Part shown: positions 20,759 through 29,167 of the stretch, in pieces
Numbering within the stretch: the first letter of the stretch is position 1
Layout: each line of letters begins with the position of its first letter
Assembly (NCBI GenBank): GCA_020445805.1
Contig: JAGRFX010000010.1
Coordinates: 1 to 45,816 of the forward strand
Source of the DNA: Rhodocyclaceae bacterium
Lineage (GTDB): Bacteria > Pseudomonadota > Gammaproteobacteria > Burkholderiales > Rhodocyclaceae
Length of the DNA: 45,816 nucleotides
Reading direction: 5' to 3'
Made by a program: the position numbers and the translations under genes
The notes under the pieces: generated by a model
What the model saw: the letters and a program-made list of their open reading frames with translations, nothing else
What the model was told of the DNA's origin: nothing
Database searches by the model: none

Positions 20759-21540
20759 GATACCTCCTTGATTGGGCGGGCCAACGGGCGGCTCCGGCGC
20801 CTCAGCCAGGCCAGCGCAGCCCCCGCGGCCGCCATGCTCCAGACGATGGCGGGACCGGCCGGCAGATCGAACACGGCCGCCCCGGCCAGCCCGCCGGCAA
20901 ATCCCGACAGCCCGACGGCGAGCGCCAGGGGCAGGCGAACGCTGCTACCGCCGCCCTGCACGGCAAGGGCCGGCAGGATGAGGCAGGAAAACACCAGGAA
21001 GACCCCGACCACCTGCACCGACGCCGTCACCGCCAGGGCGAACAGGGCGTAGAAGCCGACTCCCTCCCGCAGCGCGGGCCAGCCCAGACGCAGGGCCAGC
21101 ACCGCCAGTGATACCCCCGCCATCACCCACAGCTGCTCACTGCCCACCCACAGCACCTGGCCCACCAGCAGATCGCGCAGGTGCTCACTACCGTGGGGGC
21201 TGCCGGCTAGCAGCAACGCGCCACCGGTGGCCGCCAGCACGAAGACCGTGCCGATCAGCGCTTCCTGCAGCTGCGGCCAGCGACGGTCCGTCCAGGTCAG
21301 CAGCAGGGCGCCCGCCAGGGCAGCCCCCGCCGCCGCCCCCTGGGTCGCCGGACCATGCGCCTCTGCGCCCAGCAGGCCGGCAAGGACGGCGCCCAGACCG
21401 GCCACCTGCGCCACGGCGAGATCGATGAAGACGATGCCGCGGGCCAGCACCTGCAGGCCGAGCGGCACGTGGCTGGCCAGCACCAGCCCCCCCGCCAGCA
21501 GCGGCGGCCCCAGCAGCGAGAGGTTCAATGCTTCGGTCAT
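20755..21540 (-). CDS. znuB: Zinc/manganese ABC transporter permease, ZnuB-like
   Basis: A 261-residue hydrophobic protein with seven to eight predicted helices, of the ZnuB/MntB family. Visible family segments are the early cytoplasmic loop VLARGIVFIDLAVAQVAGLGAVLAG (usually near G-A-HA--P) and the ALFALAVTASVQVVGVFLVFSCLILPAL stretch. It would form the inner-membrane channel for metal delivered by ZnuA. The start at 21540 overlaps the znuA stop (ATGA) and the stop overlaps zrgA. No znuC follows, which is unusual: in most operons the permease gene is next to its own ATPase. Confidence 0.9.
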   Translation of the reverse strand: MTEALNLSLLGPPLLAGGLVLASHVPLGLQVLARGIVFIDLAVAQVAGLGAVLAGLLGAEAHGPATQGAAAGAALAGALLLTWTDRRWPQLQEALIGTVFVLAATGGALLLAGSPHGSEHLRDLLVGQVLWVGSEQLWVMAGVSLAVLALRLGWPALREGVGFYALFALAVTASVQVVGVFLVFSCLILPALAVQGGGSSVRLPLALAVGLSGFAGGLAGAAVFDLPAGPAIVWSMAAAGAALAWLRRRSRPLARPIKEVS

Positions 21541-22448
21541 CACTTGAGTGCCTCCAGCAGCCCGTCGAGCGTGGCGTCGAAGAGGGTGGTCAGGTCCTGC
21601 GCCGCGGGGCTCCCGCCGACCGTGTAAGGCAAGGTCACGATAGGCAGGCCGGTGCGCTGTGACAGCCAGCGCCCGGCGTCGGGGTCGTCGAGGGGTGTGC
21701 GGAGGATCATGCGCACCGGCCGCGCGTCGATGGCCCGCAGAACGGCCTGCAGGTGCGCCGGCCCCGGCGCCACGCCGGGCCGCTCCTCCAACGCGGCCAC
21801 CTCGATCAGCCCGAGCCAGGCCTGCAGATACGGGAAGGCCTTGTGGCTCACCACCACCTCGACCCCCGCCAGCGGGGTGGCGCGTGCCCGCCAGCGGTCC
21901 AGGGCCTGGCGCCAGTCGGCGGAGAAGCGAGCAAAGCGCTCGCGATAGCCGGCTTCGCCCTCCGGGTCGATGCGAACCAGGCGCTCAGTCAGCGCCGCGG
22001 CCACCCGGGCCAGGTTGCGCGGATCGGTGTGGATATGCGGATTGCCGCCCGGGTGGATGTCGCCTTCGGCGCGATCGAGCCGCGCCGGGCGCTCCAGCAG
22101 GGTGACCTGGTCCGCCGCCATCAGGTGGCCAGGCTGGCCCGGCTGGATGCGGGGATTGCCCGCGCGGTTCAGCAGCACGGGCAGCCAGCCGGCCTCCAGG
22201 TCGGCGCCGGTGCACACCAGCAGGTCGGCGCGCCGCGCCGCGGCCAGCAGGCTCGGCCGCGCCTCGACCCGGTGCGGATCCTGCCGCGCGGTGGTGGCCA
22301 CCTGCAGCGAGACGCGCTCGCCACCGATGGCCTCGACCAGCGCGCCCCACTCCGGCTCGCAGGCCAGCGCCAGGGGCCCTGGCGCCGCCACCACGGCCGG
22401 CGCCGCCAGAAAGCCCGCCAACAGCGCCGCAACAATTCGATGTCTCAT
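21540..22448 (-). CDS. znuA: Periplasmic zinc-binding protein, ZnuA-like
   Basis: A 302-residue cluster A-I metal-binding protein with a cleavable signal peptide (LLAGFLAAPAVVA). Metal ligand candidates lie at the family positions: His in RQDPHRVEARPS, His in GGNPHIHTDPRN and His in VVVSHKAFPYL, with the acidic region after ILRTPLDDPDAG. It lacks the long His-rich loop of E. coli ZnuA; a short HPGGNPHIH segment is present instead. It is preceded 10 bp upstream by the porin gene, has a GAGAGG site, and its stop overlaps znuB. Zinc is the most likely substrate given its neighbours; manganese remains possible. Confidence 0.9.
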   Translation of the reverse strand: MRHRIVAALLAGFLAAPAVVAAPGPLALACEPEWGALVEAIGGERVSLQVATTARQDPHRVEARPSLLAAARRADLLVCTGADLEAGWLPVLLNRAGNPRIQPGQPGHLMAADQVTLLERPARLDRAEGDIHPGGNPHIHTDPRNLARVAAALTERLVRIDPEGEAGYRERFARFSADWRQALDRWRARATPLAGVEVVVSHKAFPYLQAWLGLIEVAALEERPGVAPGPAHLQAVLRAIDARPVRMILRTPLDDPDAGRWLSQRTGLPIVTLPYTVGGSPAAQDLTTLFDATLDGLLEALK

Positions 22449-22458
22449 GGCGGACCTC

Positions 22459-23835
22459 TCAGAAGGCGTGGGCCGGATGAGCGCCGAGGCTCATCACGTA
22501 TTGCACGGTCCACTGGTGGTCGGTAACGGCCTCGAGTGAGCGGTCGCGGGCGTACTGCAGGCGCAGGCGCGAGAACTCCGACGGGCTCCAGTCCACCATC
22601 AGGCTGGTGCGCCTGGGGGCGTATTCGGGCCGCTCGAGGCGGTCGTTGGCGGCCCCGTAGCCGAGGGTGCCGGAGGACAGCCGATCGAAGCGGAGTCCGG
22701 CCCGCCAGCCGCGCCGAAACCGATAGACCGCCTGCACGTAGCCGCCCCACTGCCGGGTTTGGTAGTCGCCCAGGCCGATGTCGGCGCAGTCCGGCGTCTC
22801 GTCCTCGACGCAGGCGAGGTCGCCACGCTCGACCCGGCGGAAGGACTCGGCCTGCAGCATCAGCTGGCGCGCCGTCGGATTGCCGTCCGGCGCCCACTTC
22901 CACAGCGCGTCGAGGATCCACATCCGGCTGGTGCCAGAGAACGCGCCGGCCACCTCCTCGCCCAGCACCCCGTCGTCGAAGTGGGACTCCCGCGACGCCG
23001 CACGCGTGCCCAGCCAGGACAGCCCGGCCCGCCAGCTGCTCGAATCGCCCACATCCCCGCCCGTGCGGATGAAAGCCGCGGTGGCACCGAGGCCGTCGCG
23101 GTCACGCTCGGTGCCGGGGAAGGCGCTACCCCGCCCCAGTTCGACGCCCAGTTCCAGCCACTGCTCGAGCGGCGCCACCCAGCTCAGCTGCAGGCCGTCC
23201 TGGGCATAGCTGCCATGCTCGCCGAACAGGGCCACGTACATCAGCGCCGGATCGGAGAAATCCCAGGCGTGGGGATGCTGGCTGTTGGCATAGCCGATGC
23301 CTGAAAGGAAGCGGCCGGCCTTTGCGGTGGCACCGTGGCCAACGGCAACGGTCTGGACCCAGGCTTCTTCCACCTCCACGGCATCGTCGACAAGGGCGAG
23401 GTTGAGCTGGCCACGGAACAGGTGGTCGACGTTGGCGGCCAGCACCAGCTCGCTCTCGTCGAGCAGGAATCCCCGCCGCGCGCCGCCGTGGTCTTCGTCC
23501 TCGTGGCCGTGGCCCCCTGTGACGAAGCCGGTGATGCCTGGCTCCGCCAATGCCCTGGCGTGGCGGTAGCGCCCGTTGAGCACCAGCGACACCTCCGGGT
23601 TGAACGCGGCTGCGGTGGCCCCACGGACTTCGGGCACCGGCCGCGACACGGGCGGCTGCGCCGCCAGCGCCGCCACCTCGCGCTCCAACTCCGCGAGTCG
23701 CGTCTCGTATTGCGCGCGCAGCTGCGCCATCTCGGCACGCAGCCGCGCGAGGTCGCCTTCGTCGGCCAGCGCCGGGCCCGACAGCCCGAGCGCCACCATC
23801 AGGGCCAGTCGGCTGACCATGACACTTTGTTGCAT
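22459..23835 (-). CDS. Outer-membrane porin-like protein with His/Asp-rich loop
   Basis: The 458-residue protein has a signal peptide (cleavage near ALADEG), then a short coiled coil (LARLRAEMAQLRAQ to about residue 60), then a beta-rich domain with many alternating hydrophobic strands, ending in a C-terminal Phe (AHAF) typical of outer-membrane barrels. The layout of coiled coil plus barrel resembles phosphate-selective-type porins. A loop at residues 107-118 reads GGHGHEDEDHGG, a likely metal-binding patch facing the periplasm or surface. It lies 10 bp upstream of znuA, so it probably lets zinc across the outer membrane. The ATG at 23835 follows AGGAGC and overlaps a palindrome-like site. 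Confidence 0.8.
   Translation of the reverse strand: MQQSVMVSRLALMVALGLSGPALADEGDLARLRAEMAQLRAQYETRLAELEREVAALAAQPPVSRPVPEVRGATAAAFNPEVSLVLNGRYRHARALAEPGITGFVTGGHGHEDEDHGGARRGFLLDESELVLAANVDHLFRGQLNLALVDDAVEVEEAWVQTVAVGHGATAKAGRFLSGIGYANSQHPHAWDFSDPALMYVALFGEHGSYAQDGLQLSWVAPLEQWLELGVELGRGSAFPGTERDRDGLGATAAFIRTGGDVGDSSSWRAGLSWLGTRAASRESHFDDGVLGEEVAGAFSGTSRMWILDALWKWAPDGNPTARQLMLQAESFRRVERGDLACVEDETPDCADIGLGDYQTRQWGGYVQAVYRFRRGWRAGLRFDRLSSGTLGYGAANDRLERPEYAPRRTSLMVDWSPSEFSRLRLQYARDRSLEAVTDHQWTVQYVMSLGAHPAHAF
23819..23835. promoter_or_regulatory. Second, weaker copy of the candidate operator at the porin start
   Basis: ATGACACTTTGTTGCAT shares ACTTTGTTGCAT exactly with the site at 24261-24277. 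Its own dyad is weaker (5 of 7 pairs). It includes the porin start codon, so the match may partly reflect shared N-terminal codons. Confidence 0.3.
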
Positions 23836-23920
23836 GAAATTGCTCCTGAATTTCGTTCAAGCGACAAGCACACGCCCCCTCGAACGCGAGGCGGCGGGTG
23901 ATCAGGCTGGGCGGAAAGAC

Positions 23921-24229
23921 TCAGGCAGTGGGCGGCGCACGGGCGAGATAGCCGCCGCCCTGTCGGTGCGGGACAACGCAGGTACCGGAAGTCGGGCTGT
24001 GTATCGCCGGCACCACGATGGCGGGCAGCGCCGTGCTCCCCAGGGCCGCGCCAAGGCCGCCTGTCGCCAGGCACAGGGCGCAGATCGCGTCGGCCGCGTC
24101 GAACGCGGCCAGGGTCGGCGTGTCATGCCTGTGCAGGTGTTCGAAGGCGTGCACGCTGGCGACCCCCTGTGCGAACAGCACGCACAGGCAGACGCAGAGA
24201 CGGACAACGAGGCCACGGAGGGGATGCAT
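23921..24229 (-). CDS. Small DUF2946-like protein at the head of the zinc operon
   Basis: A 102-residue protein with an N-terminal hydrophobic segment (VVRLCVCLCVLFAQGVASVHA) acting as signal or anchor, followed by FEHLHRHD, the CxxC-containing ADAICALCLATGG and a basic tail. The arrangement resembles small DUF2946-type proteins found next to metal transport and cytochrome genes. It is 85 bp upstream of the porin gene on the same strand. The His and Cys motifs could bind metal. The start is uncertain: ATG 24229 is chosen, while an in-frame ATG at 24277 would place the palindrome inside the gene. Neither has a strong ribosome binding site. Confidence 0.6.
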   Translation of the reverse strand: MHPLRGLVVRLCVCLCVLFAQGVASVHAFEHLHRHDTPTLAAFDAADAICALCLATGGLGAALGSTALPAIVVPAIHSPTSGTCVVPHRQGGGYLARAPPTA

Positions 24230-24260
24230 CAGGCGCACATCCGGGATAGCAGACACACAA

Positions 24261-24277
24261 ATGCTACTTTGTTGCAT
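24261..24277. promoter_or_regulatory. Candidate Zur-type operator upstream of the zinc operon
   Basis: The 17-bp sequence ATGCTACTTTGTTGCAT is an imperfect palindrome (ATGCTAC, 3-bp spacer, GTTGCAT; 6 of 7 pairs match). It lies just before the first gene of the metal-acquisition operon. A related site overlaps the porin start. Its position and its repetition in a zinc operon suggest a zinc repressor site, but this is inference. Confidence 0.45.
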
Positions 24278-24648
24278 CTGAGACTTCAAGCAAAGCGGCT
24301 GAAGCAGTCGAATCGGGGGAGCTCGAAAAAGCACTGACCACCCACGCGGAAAACCTTGGCCTCGATGCCCCGCACCCGGAGCGCCCGATGTTCGACCTGC
24401 AAAAGATCGCGCGACCACAAGCCGCCCAGGCTGGGCGGCGGCACGGCGACGATTTGCACATCGATCGCGGCGGCCAGGAGCAGCGGGGAGTCCGCCAAAA
24501 AAAAACCGCCCCCCTGTCTCCAATTGCGGCGCGTCGTCGTTTGGAACGGTAACGGCCCCTGATGAGGTCGCGCGACGGCGCCAACTGGCCGGCATCCCGT
24601 CGGCTACGCGCAGAACCGGAAACCCCACCCAACACTTGAGGAGCCACC
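24278..24648. other. Intergenic region, no convincing gene
   Basis: The region separates the zinc operon (leftward) from an orphan gene (rightward). It should hold both divergent promoters, but I see no clear sigma-70 boxes. A run of nine A residues lies near 24497. A 70-codon leftward frame with a TTG start (24286-24498) has no recognisable product. Confidence 0.5.
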
Positions 24649-25227
24649 ATGCCCACCCTGAACGACCATCTGACCTGGAACCAAGTCGGCGCCATCCGGA
24701 CCGGCCCCGCCACCCATGTGCGCGACGCCTTCTGGGGCGGCACCGCCACGCGCGAGCACCTGCCGGCCGGGATGCGGCTCTACAAGTTCAGCAGCTTCGA
24801 TCGGCTGAACTCGAACATCTATCAAGACGACCGGCTGCGGGTGTCTCCCTGGTGGAGCCCCACCCTCCCCTTCAAGGACGACATCGGTATCGACGGCAAG
24901 AAGCACATGGCCGAATCGCTCGGCGTTTCCCTGCGCGAATGGGCTCGCGTGACCTCGGTCCTGAACGAAGCGTGGAGCAGCATCGCGTGGATTCTCTACA
25001 TCCAGCTCAAGGTGCCGGTGTATGGCTTCTACGGCGGATTCAAGTCACTTCCACGCCGCGCCGCCAATCCTGGCAGATCCATGCGATACGCGGCCGAGGC
25101 CGCCGGAACGACGGCAAACCTCCCGGGCGGCGGCGGCTCCTACCAGCTCTACATCCCCGGGCTGCAGATGGAGCACGTCACCTTCGTCAAGGCGGAGTTC
25201 GTCCGCCCCAAGGCCGCCGGCAATTGA
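24649..25227 (+). CDS. Hypothetical protein
   Basis: A 192-residue protein starting at an ATG with a good GAGGAG site. I do not recognise the family. It has no signal peptide or membrane helix. It contains MRLYKFSSFDRLNSN, several Trp residues (SPWWSPTLPF, EWARVTSVLNEAWSSIAWILY) and a basic central stretch (FKSLPRRAANPGRSMRY). It ends with IPGLQMEHVTFVKAEFV. The balanced composition and good ribosome binding site suggest a real soluble protein. A strong hairpin follows, so it is probably a single-gene unit. The LYKFSSF--L and Trp-rich pattern might fit a toxin or effector-like domain, but nothing supports that firmly. Confidence 0.65.
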   Translation: MPTLNDHLTWNQVGAIRTGPATHVRDAFWGGTATREHLPAGMRLYKFSSFDRLNSNIYQDDRLRVSPWWSPTLPFKDDIGIDGKKHMAESLGVSLREWARVTSVLNEAWSSIAWILYIQLKVPVYGFYGGFKSLPRRAANPGRSMRYAAEAAGTTANLPGGGGSYQLYIPGLQMEHVTFVKAEFVRPKAAGN

Positions 25228-25250
25228 GCGAGCGTGCCCCCATTGCCCGC

Positions 25251-25290
25251 CGCACCACCGGACCACCGGACCACGGCGGCCGGTGGTGCG
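25251..25290 (+). terminator. Strong hairpin after the orphan gene
   Basis: A perfect 11-bp stem (CGCACCACCGG with CCGGTGGTGCG) encloses an 18-base loop, starting 23 bp after the stop at 25227. There is no T-run, so termination by this element alone is uncertain. Confidence 0.4.
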
Positions 25291-25532
25291 ACCGACACTG
25301 CCGGCGCCATGGGGCTGGCCGCCCGGTGCTGGCAGGCGGGCTCGGATCTCGGCCTGGGCTCCGACCTGGCATAGGCCCCGGGGCCAGTCCCGGCAGGGAT
25401 CACCACGTTCTTGTGGCCGGCCCGGATCAGGGCATTCCGATAGCGACCCGGTTTGGCGCCGATCGCCGAACTCGGCGGCCCGCCGCACGCGCTGCCGACC
25501 GACTGCGATGCGGGAGCGATGGGCCGTCCGAT
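25291..25532. other. Intergenic region, nothing recognised
   Basis: Between the hairpin and the convergent secreted-protein gene I see no gene, RNA or repeat that I can support. Open frames here lack ribosome binding sites and protein-like composition. Confidence 0.5.
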
Positions 25533-26024
25533 TCAGGCATGGCAATTGGGATCCGGCGTTGTTGCCCAGTCCACCGGATAGTAGGAGGGTCCCGGCTGCC
25601 CCCAATCCCACAGGAACGGCCCGGACGGACCCTGGTATCGATACAGGTAGGCGCCGGTGTCGGGTGGCGAGCCCGGCTCGCCCGGCGTCCACAACTGGAG
25701 GACGAAGGTCACCTCATTGAGCGCCAGCCCGCCCCGCCACAGGCCGGAGATGATTTTTCGACAGGCGACCGTGAAGGTCCCTGCTCCCGTGTAGGCGCTG
25801 ACACCGTCCGACATCCCGCTGGCGCCCGATTGGGTGATCTCGACCGAGGTGGGCGTGGACGTGCCCGATTCGGCCAGGCCCCGGATGACACCCTGAACAT
25901 GGCCGAATGAAAAATGGAAGTCGATGGCCCAGGCGGGAGGTGACGCCGCCAGCACGAACGCAATCAGCGCGGCAGCCCCCGGGATGGCCCCTCGCCTCCG
26001 TGCGGCAAACACTTCAAGACCCAT
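25533..26024 (-). CDS. Secreted protein of unknown function (PEP-CTERM-like beta domain)
   Basis: The 163-residue protein has a signal peptide (ALIAFVLAASPPAWA cleaved before IDFHF). The mature part opens IDFHFSFGHVQGVIRGLAESGTSTP, a strand-rich pattern also seen at the start of many PEP-CTERM exported proteins, with Thr/Ser-rich turns. The PEP-CTERM sorting tail is missing: the protein ends PDPNCHA. Two cysteines (ACRKII and the near-terminal Cys) could form a disulfide. The ATG at 26024 follows GAGGTG. No neighbour suggests a pathway, and function is unknown. Confidence 0.7.
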   Translation of the reverse strand: MGLEVFAARRRGAIPGAAALIAFVLAASPPAWAIDFHFSFGHVQGVIRGLAESGTSTPTSVEITQSGASGMSDGVSAYTGAGTFTVACRKIISGLWRGGLALNEVTFVLQLWTPGEPGSPPDTGAYLYRYQGPSGPFLWDWGQPGPSYYPVDWATTPDPNCHA

Positions 26025-27401
26025 GTTTCACCTCGCACGCCGGGTTCACGGATGGCCAATGGCCCGGGGAAATTGCCTATGGCAATCTCGTATGGATCCC
26101 GTGCGCCGTCCGCCGCGGTCGTCGCCCAGGGGAAATCCGGATCGTAAAGCCTTGCGGGCAGCTCCGGTACGGCCGCACGGCGCTTTCCACGGTCCCATGT
26201 CCGTCGTGCGATCGTAATCCTCCATGCCAGGGGCTCGTCAGACGCGAACCTCATCGGACATCGCCCAGGCCGGGTCCATGATGCGCACTCTGGTTCAGCA
26301 CACTCGCCGGCGTGCCCTGGCAAGTGTGCAGCGCGCTCCCGACGCCAGCCCTCGCCCAGTACTGGAGACAAACCCCGATCCGTCCGTGGCCGCGAGCGAT
26401 CGACCCGTTCTCGGAAGCCATGCCAGCATCGCGATCGTGCGCAGGCGCCTTACCGTCCCAAGCTCCCTCGGCAACGACACCCGCCGGCTTCGATTCCGGG
26501 AGCGCCCACCAGCAAGGCAAGGCCGTGCCAGCGCCGAACGCCAGTTGCGTGAAGTCACGATCGGTAGCTGGCACGACCTGCTTGCAGGGTGGCATCAGAC
26601 TGGTTCCGCTGGGTGGTTGGAGAAAACCAGTCGAGCTTGCTTCGTCTCTGACGCGAGATTTCAACCAACTTCAGGGCATGCCGAATGCAAGTTTTCCGAA
26701 TCTGATCCGGATCTTTGCGTCCAATTCCCGCGCACACGAACAGACGCGCGACGACTTCGATTCGGATCCCGTCAGTTCCTGCGCAAGCGCATCGTGACGG
26801 CAACCGTCCGCGACTTCGATACAAGACCAGAGCTCAACGGACCGATTTCTTCCCTATTTTTCATGCCATCGTTCTTCCTGAGCAGGTTGAACATATCAAT
26901 TCCATAGATCTATGCCATCAAGATACATCCATCTAAACCGATCCAAAATCGACCGCGCACAGACCAACCAACACTCTGATCTGTATTGCAATCCAAGAAT
27001 ATTGAGACAGATGGCGAAGTACCAAATTCAATTCGATCCCGAGCCACCTCGAAATTGCCCATGACATATTTTCGACCTTTATAGTGGCGGACATATGCCC
27101 TTAGTCGAATATCAGCACCTTCTGTTCTTGGGTAAATTTCCCCTTAGTTTGCAGAATGCCCCGCCTGGCATGTTTAGCGCCGCTGCGCTTGTATCCACCT
27201 CCAGTCAGGGCGCAAGCGGCCAGAGTATTCGCCCGACTATGTCGGCTTTGATAAAGGCCTGATCTTGATTCACACCTGTCGGAATTGCTCTGTATCGGCG
27301 CTGGGCCGACAGCGCAATACAGGACCTGTCGGGCCATTTGGAAGACACAACACCCGGTCTGCGAATGCTTCGTCGGCCCGGAACTCGAACGGGAGATCGC
27401 T
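26025..27401. other. Gene-poor region with lower GC in its right half
   Basis: About 1.4 kb without a convincing gene. The several open frames overlap on both strands, lack ribosome binding sites and have no recognisable domains. From about 26,800 to 27,250 the sequence is clearly richer in A and T than the rest of the window, which suggests foreign or decayed DNA. A 49-bp segment (26505-26553) is repeated at 30 kb. No tRNA or phage attachment site was recognised. Confidence 0.5.
26505..26553. repeat. Imperfect 49-bp repeat, copy 1
   Basis: Read on the minus strand, this segment matches 30043-30091 with about 9 mismatches over 49 bp. The shared core is CCTTGCCTTGCTGG preceded by GGCACG. It lies in the gene-poor region. 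The origin is unknown; it could be a dispersed genomic repeat. Confidence 0.5.
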
Positions 27402-27635
27402 ATGAATAGGGCGAAACCGCTATTGGCGTGTGCCGCATTGGTACTTGGGCTCCAGGGATGCGCAGTGACTGAGGCCTACCTGAATGCCTTCGACCCAAGC
27501 CGGAAGGGCGGGAAGGCGAAAAAGAGCCAGCCCGTGACCACCGCGAAAAAGGGCGAAGAAAAGGGATTCTTCGACAAGATCATCAGTGCAGTGGTGCCTC
27601 CGGACGGCGGTGGCGTACCGCCAGATCAACGATGA
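27402..27635 (+). CDS. Small lipoprotein
   Basis: A 77-residue lipoprotein with a signal peptide ending in the lipobox LQGC (ALVLGLQGC, Cys20). The mature part is short and Lys/Gly-rich (GGKAKKSQPVTTAKKGEEKG), with a predicted amphipathic stretch FFDKIISAVVPP and a C-terminal PPDGGGVPPDQR. The ATG at 27402 follows GGGAG. It is the first of three consecutive genes encoding lipoproteins. No family is recognised. Confidence 0.75.
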   Translation: MNRAKPLLACAALVLGLQGCAVTEAYLNAFDPSRKGGKAKKSQPVTTAKKGEEKGFFDKIISAVVPPDGGGVPPDQR

Positions 27636-27792
27636 AGCGAGGGGTCTTTCCGAACGGAACGCTGAGTCTAGGACGCATCCGCATCGGGAGACATTTGCCA
27701 CCTATTTGCGCCTCATCGCACTCGAGCCCGCCTTGAATCCGTGCAGGCAAACGGGCCAGCACAATACCAACCATCGCATGACGAGCCTCACC

Positions 27793-28968
27793 ATGACGAC
27801 CAATCGACTTTTGTCTGCCATCGCCGCTTTCATCGGCGCCGCCCTTCTCGCTGGCTGCGGAGGTGGCGGCGGTGGAAGCGACAATGCCAGCGGTGAAACC
27901 TCGGCATCGACGAGTTCAGCGACGGCCGAAGGTCTCTGGACTGGGACTACGACGACCAATCGCACCGTGACCGGCGTCGTCCTCGATGACGGGACCTTCT
28001 ATGTCCTGTACTCCACAGTCGGCAACCCCAGCCGCATTGCCGGCGTGGTGCAGGGGACCGGTATATCCACCAGCGGCAGCTTCAGTTCGAGCAATGCAAG
28101 AGACTTCAACCTTGAAGGGCTGGGTGTGCTGCCCGCCACGGTTTCGGCCAGCTACAGTGCCCGGCGCACGTTGAGCGGCAACATTTCCTACTCGGGTTCG
28201 CTGGGTTCGACCTCATTCAGCAGCACCTACGACAATGACTACACCAGCACGCCAACGCTGACCACACTTGCCGGGTCCTATTCCGGCCAGGTGGCTACAT
28301 CGTCCGGCACAGAGTCGGTCTCACTCACCATTGATTCGTCTGGCACCATGGTCGCCACGGGAAGCAGCGGCTGCCGCAGCGCAGGGGCGGTAAGGCCTCG
28401 GGCCACAGGCAATGTCTTCACGTTCATCGTTTCTTTCTCCGGCTCGCCCTGCCTGTTTGCATTCCAGAGCCTGACCGGCATCGCCTACTACGATTCAGCG
28501 AGTTCGCGCCTGTATGCGGCCGCCCCCAACGGATCACGCTCGAACGGTGTGCTGTTCGTCGGAACGCGGGAGTCGTCCTCGACCCCGCCTTCCTCTTCGA
28601 GCAGCCCTTATGGATCGCTGACCTATAGGGGTGCGGGACTGTCTGGAACGATGACGCCGGAACGCGGCTCGGGCGAGAACGCGTCGGCAAGTCTTGGTGT
28701 CCTGCAAACCACCTGGCAGGAAGGCACCACGAAATCAGTCGTGCTTTCGATTTCGGATAACTATTTGGGGAGCGTGTCGGGGGCCGACATGCATCTCGTA
28801 CTGTCGCGGCAGGACTACCAGTGCAAGTCCGGTGCGATCGGATTGAAGGGCGACTGTTCGGGAGTTACCTGGAATCGGGTGACGCAATCGGTGCAGTTTT
28901 CCAATGTCCAGTTGATTGGCCCGGGGGGCGTCGGCCCGGTCATCGTAAACGGGACCTTGAAATACTAA
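27793..28968 (+). CDS. Ser/Thr/Gly-rich surface lipoprotein
   Basis: A 391-residue lipoprotein. The signal peptide ends in LLAGC at Cys22, followed by a Gly-rich linker (GGGGGGSDNASG). The body is strand-rich and Ser/Thr/Gly-rich, beginning with AEGLWTGTTTTNRTVTGVVLDDGTFY. It seems to hold two similar-sized beta domains (about 50-265 and 285-391) joined by a Ser/Pro-rich linker (STPPSSSSSP). The second domain has a Cys pair (QCKSGAIGLKGDC). This fits an outer-membrane-anchored or surface-exposed lipoprotein of unknown role. ATG 27793 is chosen because it gives a standard 22-residue signal peptide; ATG 27778 is an alternative. It is separated from the small lipoprotein gene by about 160 bp. 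Confidence 0.75.
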   Translation: MTTNRLLSAIAAFIGAALLAGCGGGGGGSDNASGETSASTSSATAEGLWTGTTTTNRTVTGVVLDDGTFYVLYSTVGNPSRIAGVVQGTGISTSGSFSSSNARDFNLEGLGVLPATVSASYSARRTLSGNISYSGSLGSTSFSSTYDNDYTSTPTLTTLAGSYSGQVATSSGTESVSLTIDSSGTMVATGSSGCRSAGAVRPRATGNVFTFIVSFSGSPCLFAFQSLTGIAYYDSASSRLYAAAPNGSRSNGVLFVGTRESSSTPPSSSSSPYGSLTYRGAGLSGTMTPERGSGENASASLGVLQTTWQEGTTKSVVLSISDNYLGSVSGADMHLVLSRQDYQCKSGAIGLKGDCSGVTWNRVTQSVQFSNVQLIGPGGVGPVIVNGTLKY

Positions 28969-29167
28969 CTTCGGCTAGCAGTTGAACTGCCCCACGTCCC
29001 CCGTTCGCGAACCGCCCTTGATGTGCGGATGGCCTCTGACTGCCCGCCCCGTGACAGCGGCGAAGAGAATGCCACGACAGGGGCCCCCGGCGGCTGAGTA
29101 GTCGATGACAAACGGGCATCTCACCATGAACAGACACTTGTATGATTCACTCGCCGAAATTCATGAA

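Noticed and set aside
24286-24498. Leftward 70-codon frame with a TTG start
   Set aside because: No ribosome binding site and no family; it ends inside the presumed promoter region of the zinc operon.
26251-26664. Leftward 137-codon frame in the gene-poor region
   Set aside because: Slightly more protein-like than its overlaps, but no ribosome binding site or family, and it contains part of the 49-bp repeat.
26224-26907. Rightward 227-codon frame in the gene-poor region
   Set aside because: No ribosome binding site, Arg/Ser/Pro-rich without domain features, and overlapped by frames of equal quality on the other strand.
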